A DNA stretch of 64,000 bases from Caulobacter sp. BP25 (GCF_002737755.1 NZ_PEGH01000011.1:1-64000), one strand, 5' to 3'. Shown: positions 16,355 through 25,247, numbered from the stretch's first letter. Numbers and translations: made by a program. Notes: generated by a model from the sequence alone, not told the origin.

Positions 16355-17725
16355 ATGCGTTCTGGTCTTTCGAGGATCATCGTTTCTCTCGCGTTGTCGA
16401 CGGCGTGCCTTCTGAGCGTGTCAGCCGCCGGCGCCCAGGCGCCCGAGGCCGATCATCCGACCAAGTCTCTGCCGATCGCCTCGGTCGAGGCCATCGACCA
16501 GGTCTGGGCCGGACACAAGGTGGGCTTCGCGCTGGCAGTCAGCGCGACGCGACTCTATGTCGGCTACTACGACGCCAACCGTCAGCTGACGATCGCCCAG
16601 CGCGACCGCAACGGCAGCTACTGGACCTACGCCAAGCTCGACACCTGGCTGGGTTGGGACAGCCACAACTACGTCGCGATGGCTGTGGACCCGTCTGGCC
16701 GACTGCACGTCATGGCTAATATGCACTCCGAGCCGCTGATCTATTTCCGCTCGGAGGAGACTGGCGACGCTCGAACCTTACGCCGCGAGGCTGGAATGGT
16801 GGCTGCCGTGGACGAGGCGCGGGTGACCTATCCGATCTTCCTGCGCGACCCCGAGGGACGGCTAATCGTGAAGTACCGTTCGGGCCGCAGCGGCGCGGGC
16901 GACGAAATCTACAATGTCCTCGACGCCAAGACAGGCCGCTGGAGCCGTCTGCTCTCGAACCCGCTGGTCAGCGGCGAGGGTAAGCGCAACGCCTATTTTG
17001 TCGGTCCGGTGTTGGGACCCGACAAACTGTTCCATATCGTCTGGGTCTGGCGGGACTCGCCCGACGCTTCCACTAATCATGACCTCAGCTATGCGCGCAG
17101 CAGAGACTTGATTCACTGGGAGCGATCCGACGGACAGCCACTGTCGCTGCCGATCACCCTGGGAAAGGCCGAGATCGTCGATCCGGTCCCAGTCCGAGGC
17201 GGCATGATCAACAACAACACTGTGTTGGGGTTTGACTCCCAAGGGCGGCCGACGATCACCTATCACAAGTTCGACGCAGCCGGTGACACCCAAGTCTATC
17301 TGGCGCGTCGCGAGGCGTCTGGCTGGCGCGCAGCGCCGATCAGTCAGTGGAAGGGCTTCCGCTGGGACTTCGGTGGCTCCGGTAGTTTGGCCGGCAGGCT
17401 CTCGGTCGGCGGCGCGAAGGTCGAGGCGTATGGGCGGATGATGGCGCCGGTCGTTCGGGATGGACGGGCCTTGGAGTTGGTCTTTGATGAGAAGACCCTG
17501 GCCCCGGTCGAAGAGCGTCCGGCGCAGGATCTCGTCGCGCGCCTTGGTGACAAGTTGCGCGTCCCGTCCGACATGCGCGCCAACGTCCTGCAAGTCGCCG
17601 GCGGGCCGGAGGGAGACTACGCCCTGGTTTGGCCCACCCGTCCGCCGAACCGCGACCGGCCCACGGAAGACATCCCGTCGCCCACGACGCTGCTGCTGCT
17701 GCGCCTAGCGCCCGGCGCGCCTTGA
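16355..17725 (+). CDS. BNR_4 repeat protein, candidate polysaccharide lyase
   Basis: A 456-residue exported protein with a signal peptide ending near GAQAPEA. The body is a beta-propeller of the BNR_4 type: VGFALAVSATRLYVGYYDANRQ, LGWDSHNYVAMAVDPSGRLHVMANMH, and RVTYPIFLRDPEGRLIVKYRSG. This family includes the ulvan lyases PL24 and PL25, which cleave between rhamnose and a uronate, and many uncharacterised proteins in pectin loci. The catalytic histidine, tyrosine and arginine residues may lie in the SHNY, YPIF and KYRSG segments, but I cannot align them here. Neighbours for rhamnose uptake and GH105 cleavage of unsaturated uronates fit a lyase. Signal peptide, fold and context are clear; activity is inferred. 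Confidence 0.8.
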   Translation: MRSGLSRIIVSLALSTACLLSVSAAGAQAPEADHPTKSLPIASVEAIDQVWAGHKVGFALAVSATRLYVGYYDANRQLTIAQRDRNGSYWTYAKLDTWLGWDSHNYVAMAVDPSGRLHVMANMHSEPLIYFRSEETGDARTLRREAGMVAAVDEARVTYPIFLRDPEGRLIVKYRSGRSGAGDEIYNVLDAKTGRWSRLLSNPLVSGEGKRNAYFVGPVLGPDKLFHIVWVWRDSPDASTNHDLSYARSRDLIHWERSDGQPLSLPITLGKAEIVDPVPVRGGMINNNTVLGFDSQGRPTITYHKFDAAGDTQVYLARREASGWRAAPISQWKGFRWDFGGSGSLAGRLSVGGAKVEAYGRMMAPVVRDGRALELVFDEKTLAPVEERPAQDLVARLGDKLRVPSDMRANVLQVAGGPEGDYALVWPTRPPNRDRPTEDIPSPTTLLLLRLAPGAP

Positions 17726-17795
17726 CTGTTGGATTTTCGTTGAACTGATTTTGTCTTTCCCGGGTCCCTCGGACCCACCGCACCGGAGCGTAAAA

Positions 17796-18860
17796 GTGCC
17801 CGCCAATCCTCTTTTCGGCGTCTTTCTCCACTGGCTGGGCGGCTTTGCTTCGGCAAGCTTCTACGTGCCCTACAAAGGGGTGCGCCGCTGGTCATGGGAG
17901 ATTTACTGGCTGGCGGGCGGGATCTTCTCGTGGCTGCTGGCGCCCTGGTTTTTCGCCGCGCTGGGGACCCATGATTTAGTAGGCGTCCTGGCGCAGACGC
18001 CGCCGAAGGTTCTGGGAGCGTGTGTCCTTTTCGGTGCGCTCTGGGGCTTTGGCGGACTCGGCTACGGCCTGACCATGCGGTATCTGGGGCTGTCGCTTGG
18101 CATGGCGGTGGTGCTGGGACTGTGCACGGCGTTCGGTACGCTGATTCCGCCGCTGGTCTCGGGTGAGTTCCATGAAAAACTCCTGGCCCATACGCCGGGA
18201 CGGATCGTGCTGGGGGGCATCGTGCTGACCCTTGTCGGCATCGTGGTCGTCGCCTGGGCTGGCTCTCTGAAGGAGCGCGACATGTCGGCCGAGGACGCCA
18301 AGGCCGCCATCGCCGAGTTCGACTATCGCAAGGGGCTGATCGTGGCGATCCTGTCGGGGATCATGTCGGCCTGCTTCGCCTACGGCCTGGCGGCCGGTGA
18401 GCCAATCCGGCAGCTGTCTGCCAAGGCCGGCACGGGGCCGCTCTGGACCGGCCTGCCCGTTCTTTGCGTGGTGCTACTGGGCGGCCTCGTCACCAACCTC
18501 GTCTGGTGCGGCTTCCTAGTCGTCAAGAACCGTTCGGCCGGACAATGGCTGGGTCGTGGCGAAGCGGGAGAAGCCAAGACGCCGATCGCTCGCAACTACG
18601 CGCTATGCGCCTTGGCCGGCGTGGCCTGGTACTTCCAGTTCTTCTTCTACACGATGGGTGAGAGCCAGATGGGGCGCTACGGCTTCTCCAGCTGGACCCT
18701 GCACATGGCCAGCATCATCATTTTCGGGACCCTATGGGGTTTCGCGCTCGCCGAGTGGCGCAAAGCCAAGGCCGCCACCCGCGCTGTGGTGTGGCTCGGG
18801 GTGACCTTGCTGGTGCTGGCGACCGTCGTGATCGGGTATGGCAACAGCCTCGGCGCTTAG
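17796..18860 (+). CDS. rhaT: L-rhamnose/H+ symporter RhaT family
   Basis: A 354-residue inner-membrane protein with about ten hydrophobic helices. The N-terminus VPANPLFGVFLHWLGGFASASFYVPYKGVRRWSWE matches E. coli RhaT in its WSWE and YGLTMRYLG segments, and the C-terminal WYFQFFFYTMGESQMGRYGFSSW corresponds to the RhaT WYLQFFFY motif. It should carry L-rhamnose with protons into the cytoplasm. The GTG start at 17796 is chosen because GGAGCG lies six bases ahead and the protein then begins at the family's usual point; the frame extends to 17751 without a better start. It is cotranscribed with the BNR_4 and GH105 genes. No rhamnose catabolic enzymes are in the window. Confidence 0.92.
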   Translation: MPANPLFGVFLHWLGGFASASFYVPYKGVRRWSWEIYWLAGGIFSWLLAPWFFAALGTHDLVGVLAQTPPKVLGACVLFGALWGFGGLGYGLTMRYLGLSLGMAVVLGLCTAFGTLIPPLVSGEFHEKLLAHTPGRIVLGGIVLTLVGIVVVAWAGSLKERDMSAEDAKAAIAEFDYRKGLIVAILSGIMSACFAYGLAAGEPIRQLSAKAGTGPLWTGLPVLCVVLLGGLVTNLVWCGFLVVKNRSAGQWLGRGEAGEAKTPIARNYALCALAGVAWYFQFFFYTMGESQMGRYGFSSWTLHMASIIIFGTLWGFALAEWRKAKAATRAVVWLGVTLLVLATVVIGYGNSLGA

Positions 18861-18892
18861 GTCGCGGAGGAATTAGGAAAAAGGGGAGGGCG

Positions 18893-21007
18893 ATGAGCCT
18901 TTCGAAACAGCCCTCTCGCGGCCGACGCGCCGCCTTGGTCAGGGCGACGCTCGCGTCGATGATCCTGGTGTCGCCGTTGGGCGTGGCTCCAGCTCTGGCC
19001 GCCACTCCCGTCGCGAGCGCTCCAGCGGAGGTCATACCACACCGCCCCGCCGAGGTTCTGCGCCTGGCCGAAAAGGTCGCCGACTACCAGCTGGCGACCA
19101 TGGCGGCGGGCTACATCCCGCCAAACACATCGCGCGATACGCCCGATCCGAAGGGGTGGGTGCAGGGCGCGTTGTTCGTGGGGTTACGGGACCTCGCCGA
19201 CCACTCGTCAAATCCCGCCTATCGCCAGGCGATCCTGGCTCGGGGAATGGCCAACCAGTGGCAGCTAGGCCACCGGTTCTATCACGCCGACGACCATGTC
19301 ATCGGCCAGGCCTATCTGTGGGCCGTCCAGAATGGCGCGGGGCTGGAAGCGATCGCGCCGCTGAAGACCCGCTTCGATGCGATCCTCACATACCCGCCAA
19401 AGGTGGGGCTGGAGCACGCCGAGTACACCGACCCCCGCGGCGTCGACTGCGACAAGCGCTGGTGCTGGAGCGACGCGCTCTTCATGGCGCCGGCCACCTG
19501 GTTCGAGCTGAGCAAGGTGACGGGCGACCCGCGCTATGCGGCGTACGCCAAGTCGGAGTTCAACGCGGTGACCGACTTCCTCTATGACCGCGATGAGCAC
19601 CTCTATTACCGTGACTCACGGTTCTTTCCTCGGCGGGGTCCAAACGGCGAGAAGATCTTCTGGAGTCGGGGGGATGGCTGGGTCTTGGCTGGCCTGGCGC
19701 GGATGATCCCGCTGCTGCCGGCGAACGATCCGACCCGTGCGCGGATGGAGACGGTCTTCAAGGAAATGTCGGCCAAGCTAGCGGCGATCCAGAAGCCGGA
19801 CGGCTACTGGTCACCCTCGCTGCTGTCAGACCCCACGAAGTCTCCGCCGGAGTCCAGCGGCACGGCCTTCTTCACCTATGGCCTGGCCTGGGGGATCAAG
19901 GCGGGACTGCTTGACCGTCAAACCTTCGAGCCGACCGTGCGCAAGGGATGGACCGCCCTGACCCGCGCGGTCCATCCGGACGGCAAGTTCGGCTATGTGC
20001 AGCCGGTGTCTGATCGCCCCGAGAGCGTCAGCTATGATGACACCCAATTCTACGGTGTCGGCGCCTTCCTGCTGGCGGCGATCGCCGTCGCCGATCTCGA
20101 TCTCAAGCCGGGCAAGGACCTGACGATCCAGGCCCCGCGCGCGCCGGCCCAGGCGGTGCTGAACGTCCAGGACGGCGGCGTGCTGAAGGACAAGGTGTTG
20201 CAGGGCGGCATATTCCACCAGCGCAAGAGCTTCAGCGTGCCGGCGGACCACTTCATCCACGATGGCCTTCTGGCGTTCGAGGGGGTGGGCTGGGAGTCGG
20301 ACCTAGTCGCCTATCGGCTCTATCTCGACGAGCGGATGGCGGTTGACATCTTCGGCAAGAAGACGCCGGGTCCGGTGCTCGACAAGATCGGTCAGGGTGT
20401 CGACAACTATCACGATATGGCCCCCTGGGGCATGGACATCTTCAAGGTCGGCGACACCGTTGGCATCGGTGGGATTGGTCGGCTTAGAGACGGCAAGGCA
20501 GGACAACTGGGCGCCTCGACCATCCATGCCGAGGTTCTGGAGAGCGGTCGGGACGCCGCAACCGTCGAGGTGGTCAATACGGGGCTTTCGGGCGGAAAGT
20601 CGAACCTGCGGGCTCGCTACGCGATCCGCCGCGGCTCGGCTTTGACGCGCGTGACGGCGGCCGGCGACGGCCAGGGCGGTCCGTTGCTGACAGGCCTGGT
20701 CAAGCATGAGGGGGTAGAGATGATCTACTCTCCCCCGGGGGCGGCTGGTTGGGCCTATCTCGCCACGTATGGCAAGCAAAGCCTGGCTGGCGACGGGCTG
20801 GGGATTGCGGTGTTCTATCGACCCTCGGCGATTGACGGCGGTCCTCGCGACGATGGAAGCTCGCTTTTCGTGACGTTTAAGGACCCGACGCGGATCGACT
20901 ATGCGTTTGGCGCTGCCTGGGCCCAGGACCAGCAGGGGGTGAAGGACCTCGCCACGTTCAAGACTTGGCTCGGCGCCCGCAAGGCCGAGCTTGATGCGGG
21001 ACGTTAA
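18893..21007 (+). CDS. GH105 unsaturated uronyl hydrolase fused to DUF4861
   Basis: A 704-residue exported two-domain protein with a signal peptide (about residues 1-37, ending PALAA). The N-terminal part (about 50-390) is an (alpha/alpha)6 barrel of the GH88/GH105 kind: GWVQGALFVGL, YHADDHVIGQAY around 130-141, and WCWSDALFMAP with the likely catalytic Asp194, followed by FWSRGDGWVLAGLARM. The C-terminal part (about 410-704) matches DUF4861, with GVGWESDLVAYRLYLDERMAVDIFGKK and DNYHDMAPWGMDIFKVG. GH105 enzymes remove unsaturated galacturonate or glucuronate from the ends of lyase products. The ATG at 18893 (GGGGAGGG ahead) is preferred over an upstream start inside rhaT. Such fusions are known in polysaccharide loci; the DUF4861 role is unknown. 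Confidence 0.9.
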   Translation: MSLSKQPSRGRRAALVRATLASMILVSPLGVAPALAATPVASAPAEVIPHRPAEVLRLAEKVADYQLATMAAGYIPPNTSRDTPDPKGWVQGALFVGLRDLADHSSNPAYRQAILARGMANQWQLGHRFYHADDHVIGQAYLWAVQNGAGLEAIAPLKTRFDAILTYPPKVGLEHAEYTDPRGVDCDKRWCWSDALFMAPATWFELSKVTGDPRYAAYAKSEFNAVTDFLYDRDEHLYYRDSRFFPRRGPNGEKIFWSRGDGWVLAGLARMIPLLPANDPTRARMETVFKEMSAKLAAIQKPDGYWSPSLLSDPTKSPPESSGTAFFTYGLAWGIKAGLLDRQTFEPTVRKGWTALTRAVHPDGKFGYVQPVSDRPESVSYDDTQFYGVGAFLLAAIAVADLDLKPGKDLTIQAPRAPAQAVLNVQDGGVLKDKVLQGGIFHQRKSFSVPADHFIHDGLLAFEGVGWESDLVAYRLYLDERMAVDIFGKKTPGPVLDKIGQGVDNYHDMAPWGMDIFKVGDTVGIGGIGRLRDGKAGQLGASTIHAEVLESGRDAATVEVVNTGLSGGKSNLRARYAIRRGSALTRVTAAGDGQGGPLLTGLVKHEGVEMIYSPPGAAGWAYLATYGKQSLAGDGLGIAVFYRPSAIDGGPRDDGSSLFVTFKDPTRIDYAFGAAWAQDQQGVKDLATFKTWLGARKAELDAGR

Positions 21008-21809
21008 CGCCATGCAGGATCCCAAGGAGATCGGCGCATTGAGCGAGGACGCGGCCTCGGCGCGCGCCGGGGCGGCCGCTCTGACCCTCTTCAAGGGCCT
21101 TGAGGTGCTGAGCCGTGTCGCCAAGGGCGACACGACCTTGGCTCAAATGGCCGCCGCTTTGAGTCTCAACAAGACGACGGTGCATCGCTTGGCGACCACC
21201 CTGGTGGACGCGGGCTTCCTCTCGTTCAATCCGCGTGATGGCTACACGCTGGGGACCAAGCTTCTGGAACTGGGTTATGCCGCTTCGCAGCAGATCACCC
21301 TGACCCGCGTCAGTCGCGAGCACCTGCGGCAGCTGTCGATCGACACCGGCGATACGGTGAACCTTGGCGTGCTTGATCGCGACCAGGTGCATTACATTGA
21401 CAAGATCCCGGGCTCGCGGCGTATCGAGGTCCGCTGCGTTGTTGGGGAGCGCCAACCGCTTCGCCACACAGGACTGGGCAAGGCGCTGCTGTTCGACGAG
21501 AGCGAGGACGTGTGGCGCGAGGTCTTCCAGCGCGAGGCGGCGCTGTTTCCCCGGTATCGCTACGACTTGCGGCAGTGGCTGGAGGTCATGCGCGGCTATC
21601 GGGCTCGCGGCGTCGCTCTGGATATGGACGAGAACGAGGATCACATCCGCTGCGTCGCCGCTCCTATTCGCGACATGAGCGGCAAAATCATCGCGGCCGT
21701 ATCGGTCTCGTCGGTGGCCCAATACATGGACGACGCACGGATCGAGACCGTTGGCGCCTACGTGCGCGAGGCGACGGCGAAGATCAGCGCAGAGTTTGGT
21801 TACCGCTAG
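20994..21809 (+). CDS. IclR family regulator
   Basis: A roughly 271-residue IclR protein. The N-terminal winged helix (about 20-85) carries GLEVLSRVAKGDTTLAQMAA and LNKTTVHRLATTLVDAGFL, and the C-terminal effector domain (about 100-265) carries NLGVLDRDQVHYIDKIPGS, RHTGLGKALL and the metabolite-pocket region DEDHIRCVAAPIRD-like with AAVSVSSVAQYM. It starts inside the last codons of the GH105 gene (ATG 20994; ATG 21012 is an alternative), so it is in the same operon. KdgR, the pectin regulator, is an IclR protein, so a role in sensing a uronate or rhamnose metabolite is likely. A second IclR gene lies 460 bases downstream. Confidence 0.9.
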   Translation: MRDVNAMQDPKEIGALSEDAASARAGAAALTLFKGLEVLSRVAKGDTTLAQMAAALSLNKTTVHRLATTLVDAGFLSFNPRDGYTLGTKLLELGYAASQQITLTRVSREHLRQLSIDTGDTVNLGVLDRDQVHYIDKIPGSRRIEVRCVVGERQPLRHTGLGKALLFDESEDVWREVFQREAALFPRYRYDLRQWLEVMRGYRARGVALDMDENEDHIRCVAAPIRDMSGKIIAAVSVSSVAQYMDDARIETVGAYVREATAKISAEFGYR

Positions 21810-21821
21810 CGGTGAGGGATC

Positions 21822-22274
21822 ATGCTGTCTTTGGTTTTCGCGCTTGCCGCTTCAACGGCGGGACCTTCGCTCGATGAGGCTATCGCTCTCGCGAGGGCGG
21901 CGATCCGCGCCTGCGAGGTGAAGGGGCAGGCGGTAAGCGTCTCCGTGGTTGACGGTACGGGAATTCCGATCGTCGTGCTGCGTGCTGACGGTGCGCCCAA
22001 GTCGCCGGTCGCCGCGCCGCGCAAGGCGGCCACGGCTGTCGCTTTCCAGGCGCCGGGCTCGGTGCTGGAAGCGCGCGAAAAGAGCGATCCTCAGTTCTGG
22101 GCCATGATCGCCGCACACCCGGAGCTCTACAACGCCCACGGCGGCTCTTTGCCGCTCTATCGGCAGGGACGGCTGGCTGGCGGATTGGCTGTTGCCGACA
22201 CCGGTCATGACATCGCCGACGCCTGCGCCAGGGCGGCGGTAGGGACGCAGTCGGCTTACACGATCACACCATGA
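21822..22274 (+). CDS. GlcG/HbpS family (DUF336) protein
   Basis: A 150-residue protein with the GlcG/HbpS fold: LDEAIALARAAIRACEVKGQ, then VSVVDGTGIPIVVLRADGA, PRKAATAVAF and the glycine-rich RQGRLAGGLAVADTG. The N-terminus has a short hydrophobic stretch (residues 1-13) that may be a weak signal peptide. Members include the heme-binding HbpS and GlcG of the glycolate operon, plus many proteins of unknown role in sugar loci. It lies 12 bases after the first IclR gene and overlaps the second by four bases (ATGA), so it is tightly coupled to both regulators. A ligand-sensing or oxidant-linked role beside the regulators is possible; function is not assigned. Confidence 0.82.
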   Translation: MLSLVFALAASTAGPSLDEAIALARAAIRACEVKGQAVSVSVVDGTGIPIVVLRADGAPKSPVAAPRKAATAVAFQAPGSVLEAREKSDPQFWAMIAAHPELYNAHGGSLPLYRQGRLAGGLAVADTGHDIADACARAAVGTQSAYTITP

Positions 22275-23029
22275 CGTCCACGCGCGGCGACCGATCCAGC
22301 CAAACCCTGCGCCGCGCGCTCGACATTATCGACCGCGTCGCATCAGGCGCCCAAGCGATCAGTGAAATTCAGGCCAGCCTTGGCCTGACGCGAAGTACGA
22401 CCCATCGTCTGGCGCACGCGCTGGAGGGCAGGGGACTTCTGTCCATCGAGGGGCGACGTGTCCGTCTTGGACCGCGCCTGCTCTATCTCGGCGCCCAGGC
22501 GCGCGACGCGAATGGCTTGATCGAGGTGGCAAGGCCAAGGCTCGAGACGCTGACGGCCGAGACAAGTGAATCGACCAATCTCGGCGTGCTGGTCGGCGAT
22601 GAGGTCGTCTATGTCGCCCAGGTCGAGGGGCAACGTCGGCTGACCGTTCGCCACCGGGTTGGAGACCGCAATCTCGCTAGGGACACCGCATTGGGTCGTG
22701 CGCTATTGCTCGACGCGCCGCCGGAGCAATGGCGAAGGCTCTTCCCGCCCGAGGCCTCGGCGGAAGCCGAAGCTTTCCTAGCCGAGATGGGCCGCGCCCT
22801 GGCGCGGGGGTATGCAGCTCATATCCAGGAGGACGGCGACCGCATCTGTTGCATCTCCGCGCCTATCCGTGACGCCAGTGGCGAAGTTGTCGCCGCCATT
22901 AGCGTCTCAAGCATACCGCAGTACATGGACGCTAGGCGCATGGAGCTCGTGGCGTCGCGGCTGCTGGAGACCGCAAAAGACGCTAGCGCCGCGCTCGGCC
23001 ACGCGCCGGCATGTCGGGCGCCGCGCTGA
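22271..23029 (+). CDS. IclR family regulator, second copy
   Basis: A 252-residue IclR protein with winged helix TLRRALDIIDRVASGAQAISE and LTRSTTHRLAHALEGRGLLS, and an effector domain with NLGVLVGDEVVYVAQVEGQ, RDTALGRALLLD, DRICCISAPIRDASGE and AAISVSSIPQYM. It is clearly homologous to the product of 20994-21809: the APIRD, SVSS and QYMD patterns are shared, but the sequences have diverged far beyond a recent copy. It ends the operon that begins with the BNR_4 or rhaT gene. Two regulators of one family in one operon suggest two effectors, for example rhamnose-derived and uronate-derived metabolites (inference). Confidence 0.9.
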   Translation: MTSTRGDRSSQTLRRALDIIDRVASGAQAISEIQASLGLTRSTTHRLAHALEGRGLLSIEGRRVRLGPRLLYLGAQARDANGLIEVARPRLETLTAETSESTNLGVLVGDEVVYVAQVEGQRRLTVRHRVGDRNLARDTALGRALLLDAPPEQWRRLFPPEASAEAEAFLAEMGRALARGYAAHIQEDGDRICCISAPIRDASGEVVAAISVSSIPQYMDARRMELVASRLLETAKDASAALGHAPACRAPR

Positions 23030-23072
23030 GAAACATCGCCCTCACGCGCTAGGCGAGCCGTCGCTTCAGGGG

Positions 23073-23140
23073 CTGTAACCCCCCGTTCATCTTCCCGACA
23101 GGGCCGGTTCACCCGCCCCGTCTAGTCCTTGTCTTGCGGG
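23073..23140 (+). promoter_or_regulatory. conserved promoter block A (ompW operon)
   Basis: This stretch aligns without gaps to 25280-25347: CTGTAA, CGTTCATCTTC, CGACAG and GGTTCAC are kept in the same order and spacing, about 34 of the first 43 bases by eye. TTCA repeats 22 bases apart, which suits an OmpR-type regulator binding one face of the helix. The block ends about 30 bases before the ompW start. Confidence 0.65.
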
Positions 23141-23167
23141 CTTAGGGCCCGTCCTGAAGGGCAGTAG

Positions 23168-23854
23168 ATGATGAGAGACCAAAAGCTATTCGCCGCGATC
23201 GCAACGTCCATGCTGGCCTTGGCCGGTACTGCAGGAAGCGCTCACGCCGCCGAGAACGGCAAGTTCCAGATCAAGGTAATGGCGACCAATGTGGCTGTTG
23301 ATGGGGCCATCACCAAGGTCAATCGCGACCAGCTCGGTTTGCCGACGGGTTCCGATACGCGGGCCAAGGACGCTTGGGTTCCGACCATCGCGGCGGAATA
23401 CTTTGTCTCGCCCCGCTTCTCGATCGAGACGATCTGCTGCGTCACGCAACACGACGTGCGCGGATCTGGCGCGCTGAACGGCGCGGCCCTGGTGGATAAC
23501 GCTGAGGTCATTCCGGCGACCGTGACGCTGAAGTACCACTTCCCGCTCGAAGGGGGCGTTAAGCCTTATATCGGCGCCGGCCCGGCTTACTTCATGGTGT
23601 TCGGCGAAAGCGTTGGCTCCAGCGCGAGGGCTCTGGGCGCCACCAAGGTCGGCCTCTCCAGCGAGTTTGGCGCCGCGCTGCAAGCGGGCGTGGATATTCC
23701 TCTGCGCGACAAAGCCATGGGGCTCAGCGTTGATGTGAAGCGCTACTTCGTCGACACCACGGCTCGATTCCACGCGGGCAGCCAGCTGGTTCTTGAGACC
23801 GAGCACAAGCTGAATCCGTGGGTGGCGAGCGCGGGTGTGACATGGCGCTTCTAA
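23168..23854 (+). CDS. ompW: OmpW family outer-membrane protein
   Basis: A 228-residue beta-barrel protein with a signal peptide cleaved near SAHAAENGK. Family marks are KFQIKVMATNVAVDG, TIAAEYFVSPRFSIETICC, VTLKYHFPLEGGVKPYIGAGPAYFM and the final phenylalanine (VTWRF). OmpW-type eight-stranded barrels let small hydrophobic compounds cross the outer membrane. The gene overlaps the start of the DUF2490 gene, so three envelope proteins form one operon. Its promoter shares a long block with the promoter of the periplasmic protein at 25378, and an OmpR-type two-component system lies just beyond. A second ompW is at 53061, and the two are clearly diverged. Confidence 0.93.
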   Translation: MMRDQKLFAAIATSMLALAGTAGSAHAAENGKFQIKVMATNVAVDGAITKVNRDQLGLPTGSDTRAKDAWVPTIAAEYFVSPRFSIETICCVTQHDVRGSGALNGAALVDNAEVIPATVTLKYHFPLEGGVKPYIGAGPAYFMVFGESVGSSARALGATKVGLSSEFGAALQAGVDIPLRDKAMGLSVDVKRYFVDTTARFHAGSQLVLETEHKLNPWVASAGVTWRF

Positions 23855-24543
23855 CCCCTCGTCGAGGCGGTCGCGCCTTGATGAGCTTTGTGCTGGCGAG
23901 CCTTGCGCTCGCCAGTGCTGGAGCGGCCAGCGCGGCGGACGAGGACGCGCAGGCCTGGGCGGTGGTCAACGCCACGGGGGCGCTGAACGACAAGGTTGTT
24001 GTGGCCTTCGACAGTCAGGCTCGGTTCAGCGACGACGCCAGTCGCCTCGGTCAGCTGATCGTTCGCCCGTCGGTTGGCTGGCGACTGGACAGCACGACGA
24101 CCGCCTCGCTGGGTTACGCCTATATCCGCTCCACGCCGGAGGGGCGTCCGACGACCCATGAGCACCGCGGCTGGCAGCAGATGTCCTACCGCATAGCGGG
24201 GGATGGCAAGGGTGTGACGCTTACGGGCCGCACGCGCCTGGAGCAGCGTTGGCTCGAAGGGCGTGATGGAACCGGATGGAGGGTCCGACAGCAGGTGCGT
24301 TTGACCGCGCCAGTGCAGAACGGCGTCCGCGCCGTTGCGTGGACCGAGCCGTTCGTCGGTTTCAACCAGACCTCTTGGGGGCAGAGCGACGGGCTGCATT
24401 TGCTGCGCAGCTTCGCTGGAGTGTCGGTTCCCATCTCCAAAACCGTGACGCTGGAGCCGGGATACCTGCACCAGCGCGCCTATCGCTCCGGACCTGACGC
24501 GGTGACCCACGCTGCGGCCGTCTGGATCAACTTACAATTCTGA
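23842..24543 (+). CDS. DUF2490 family outer-membrane protein
   Basis: A 233-residue protein with a signal peptide whose hydrophobic core is LMSFVLASLALASAGAASA. The mature part matches DUF2490, a predicted beta-barrel: DEDAQAWAVVNATGALNDKV, RPSVGWRLDSTTTASLGYAY, TGRTRLEQRWLEG and a C-terminus VWINLQF ending in phenylalanine. Function of the family is unknown. The ATG at 23842 lies inside the last codons of ompW; an ATG at 23881 would give a shorter leader and is a real alternative. Position between ompW and a periplasmic protein suggests a shared envelope role, perhaps transport or stress. Confidence 0.8.
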   Translation: MALLTPRRGGRALMSFVLASLALASAGAASAADEDAQAWAVVNATGALNDKVVVAFDSQARFSDDASRLGQLIVRPSVGWRLDSTTTASLGYAYIRSTPEGRPTTHEHRGWQQMSYRIAGDGKGVTLTGRTRLEQRWLEGRDGTGWRVRQQVRLTAPVQNGVRAVAWTEPFVGFNQTSWGQSDGLHLLRSFAGVSVPISKTVTLEPGYLHQRAYRSGPDAVTHAAAVWINLQF

Positions 24544-24559
24544 GCAAAGGAGCAATATC

Positions 24560-25180
24560 ATGAAAAGGTTGGCTATCCCCATGGGCGCGGCCTCGCTCGC
24601 CGTGCTCTTCGCCGCCGGCGCGACGCAGGCCTCAGTCGGTCACAAGCCGCTCCCGTCGTCCCTGGTCAAGATGACCCCCGACAAGATCGCCGAGCGCATC
24701 GAGGTGCGTGACGATCCGCTGGAGGATCACGTGCTCTTCAGCACCAAGCCCGTGTTCCGCAAGGGCGGTTTTACGGACGGGGTTGCGGTTCACGACGGCT
24801 TCATCAAGGCCAGCAAATCGCGTGACGGCGCCGGCGTTTCCTGGCGTATCACCTACGACCTGACCTATTTCGGCGCTCGCCGTGACGTGACCCATATCAA
24901 TGTGGGTTCCGCCGATGGCCTGCTGAAGATCGCGCCCACCGCAGTTCGCCGCTGGAGCGATGAGTGCGGCGACGCGACGGTCACTTGCGGTCAGCATATG
25001 ACGGTCGAGTTCGAGGCTCCCGAGAAGGTCATTCGCGACATCGCCGCCGCCTATCGTCCGGGCGATCCCACGCCCTGGCGCGTCCGCTTCAAGGACGACC
25101 ATGGCGAGGGGCTGACCGTGGGCCTCGCGCCGGCCGAAGTGGCCGCGCTGGTCAACACGGTCGACAGCTGGAAGCGGTAG
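24560..25180 (+). CDS. periplasmic hypothetical protein
   Basis: A 206-residue protein with a signal peptide (about 1-24, cleavage after TQASV or QAS). I do not recognise a named domain. The mature part is mostly predicted beta structure with two cysteines in DECGDATVTC about eight residues apart, which could form a disulfide in the periplasm. AAAGGAGCAA lies seven to nine bases before the ATG, a strong ribosome-binding site. It is the third gene of the ompW operon and is followed by a strong terminator. A role with OmpW or DUF2490 in the envelope is inferred from the operon only. Confidence 0.75.
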   Translation: MKRLAIPMGAASLAVLFAAGATQASVGHKPLPSSLVKMTPDKIAERIEVRDDPLEDHVLFSTKPVFRKGGFTDGVAVHDGFIKASKSRDGAGVSWRITYDLTYFGARRDVTHINVGSADGLLKIAPTAVRRWSDECGDATVTCGQHMTVEFEAPEKVIRDIAAAYRPGDPTPWRVRFKDDHGEGLTVGLAPAEVAALVNTVDSWKR

Positions 25181-25218
25181 TCTCAGTTCCCGTCTCGAGG
25201 GGACTATCGCTGACGGAG

Positions 25219-25247
25219 AGCCGCGTCCCAATGGGGCGCGGCTTTTT
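25219..25247 (+). terminator. rho-independent terminator of the ompW operon
   Basis: AGCCGCGTCCC and GGGGCGCGGCT pair around an AAT loop with one wobble and are followed by TTTTT. It closes the three-gene operon and separates it from the promoter block at 25280. Confidence 0.85.
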
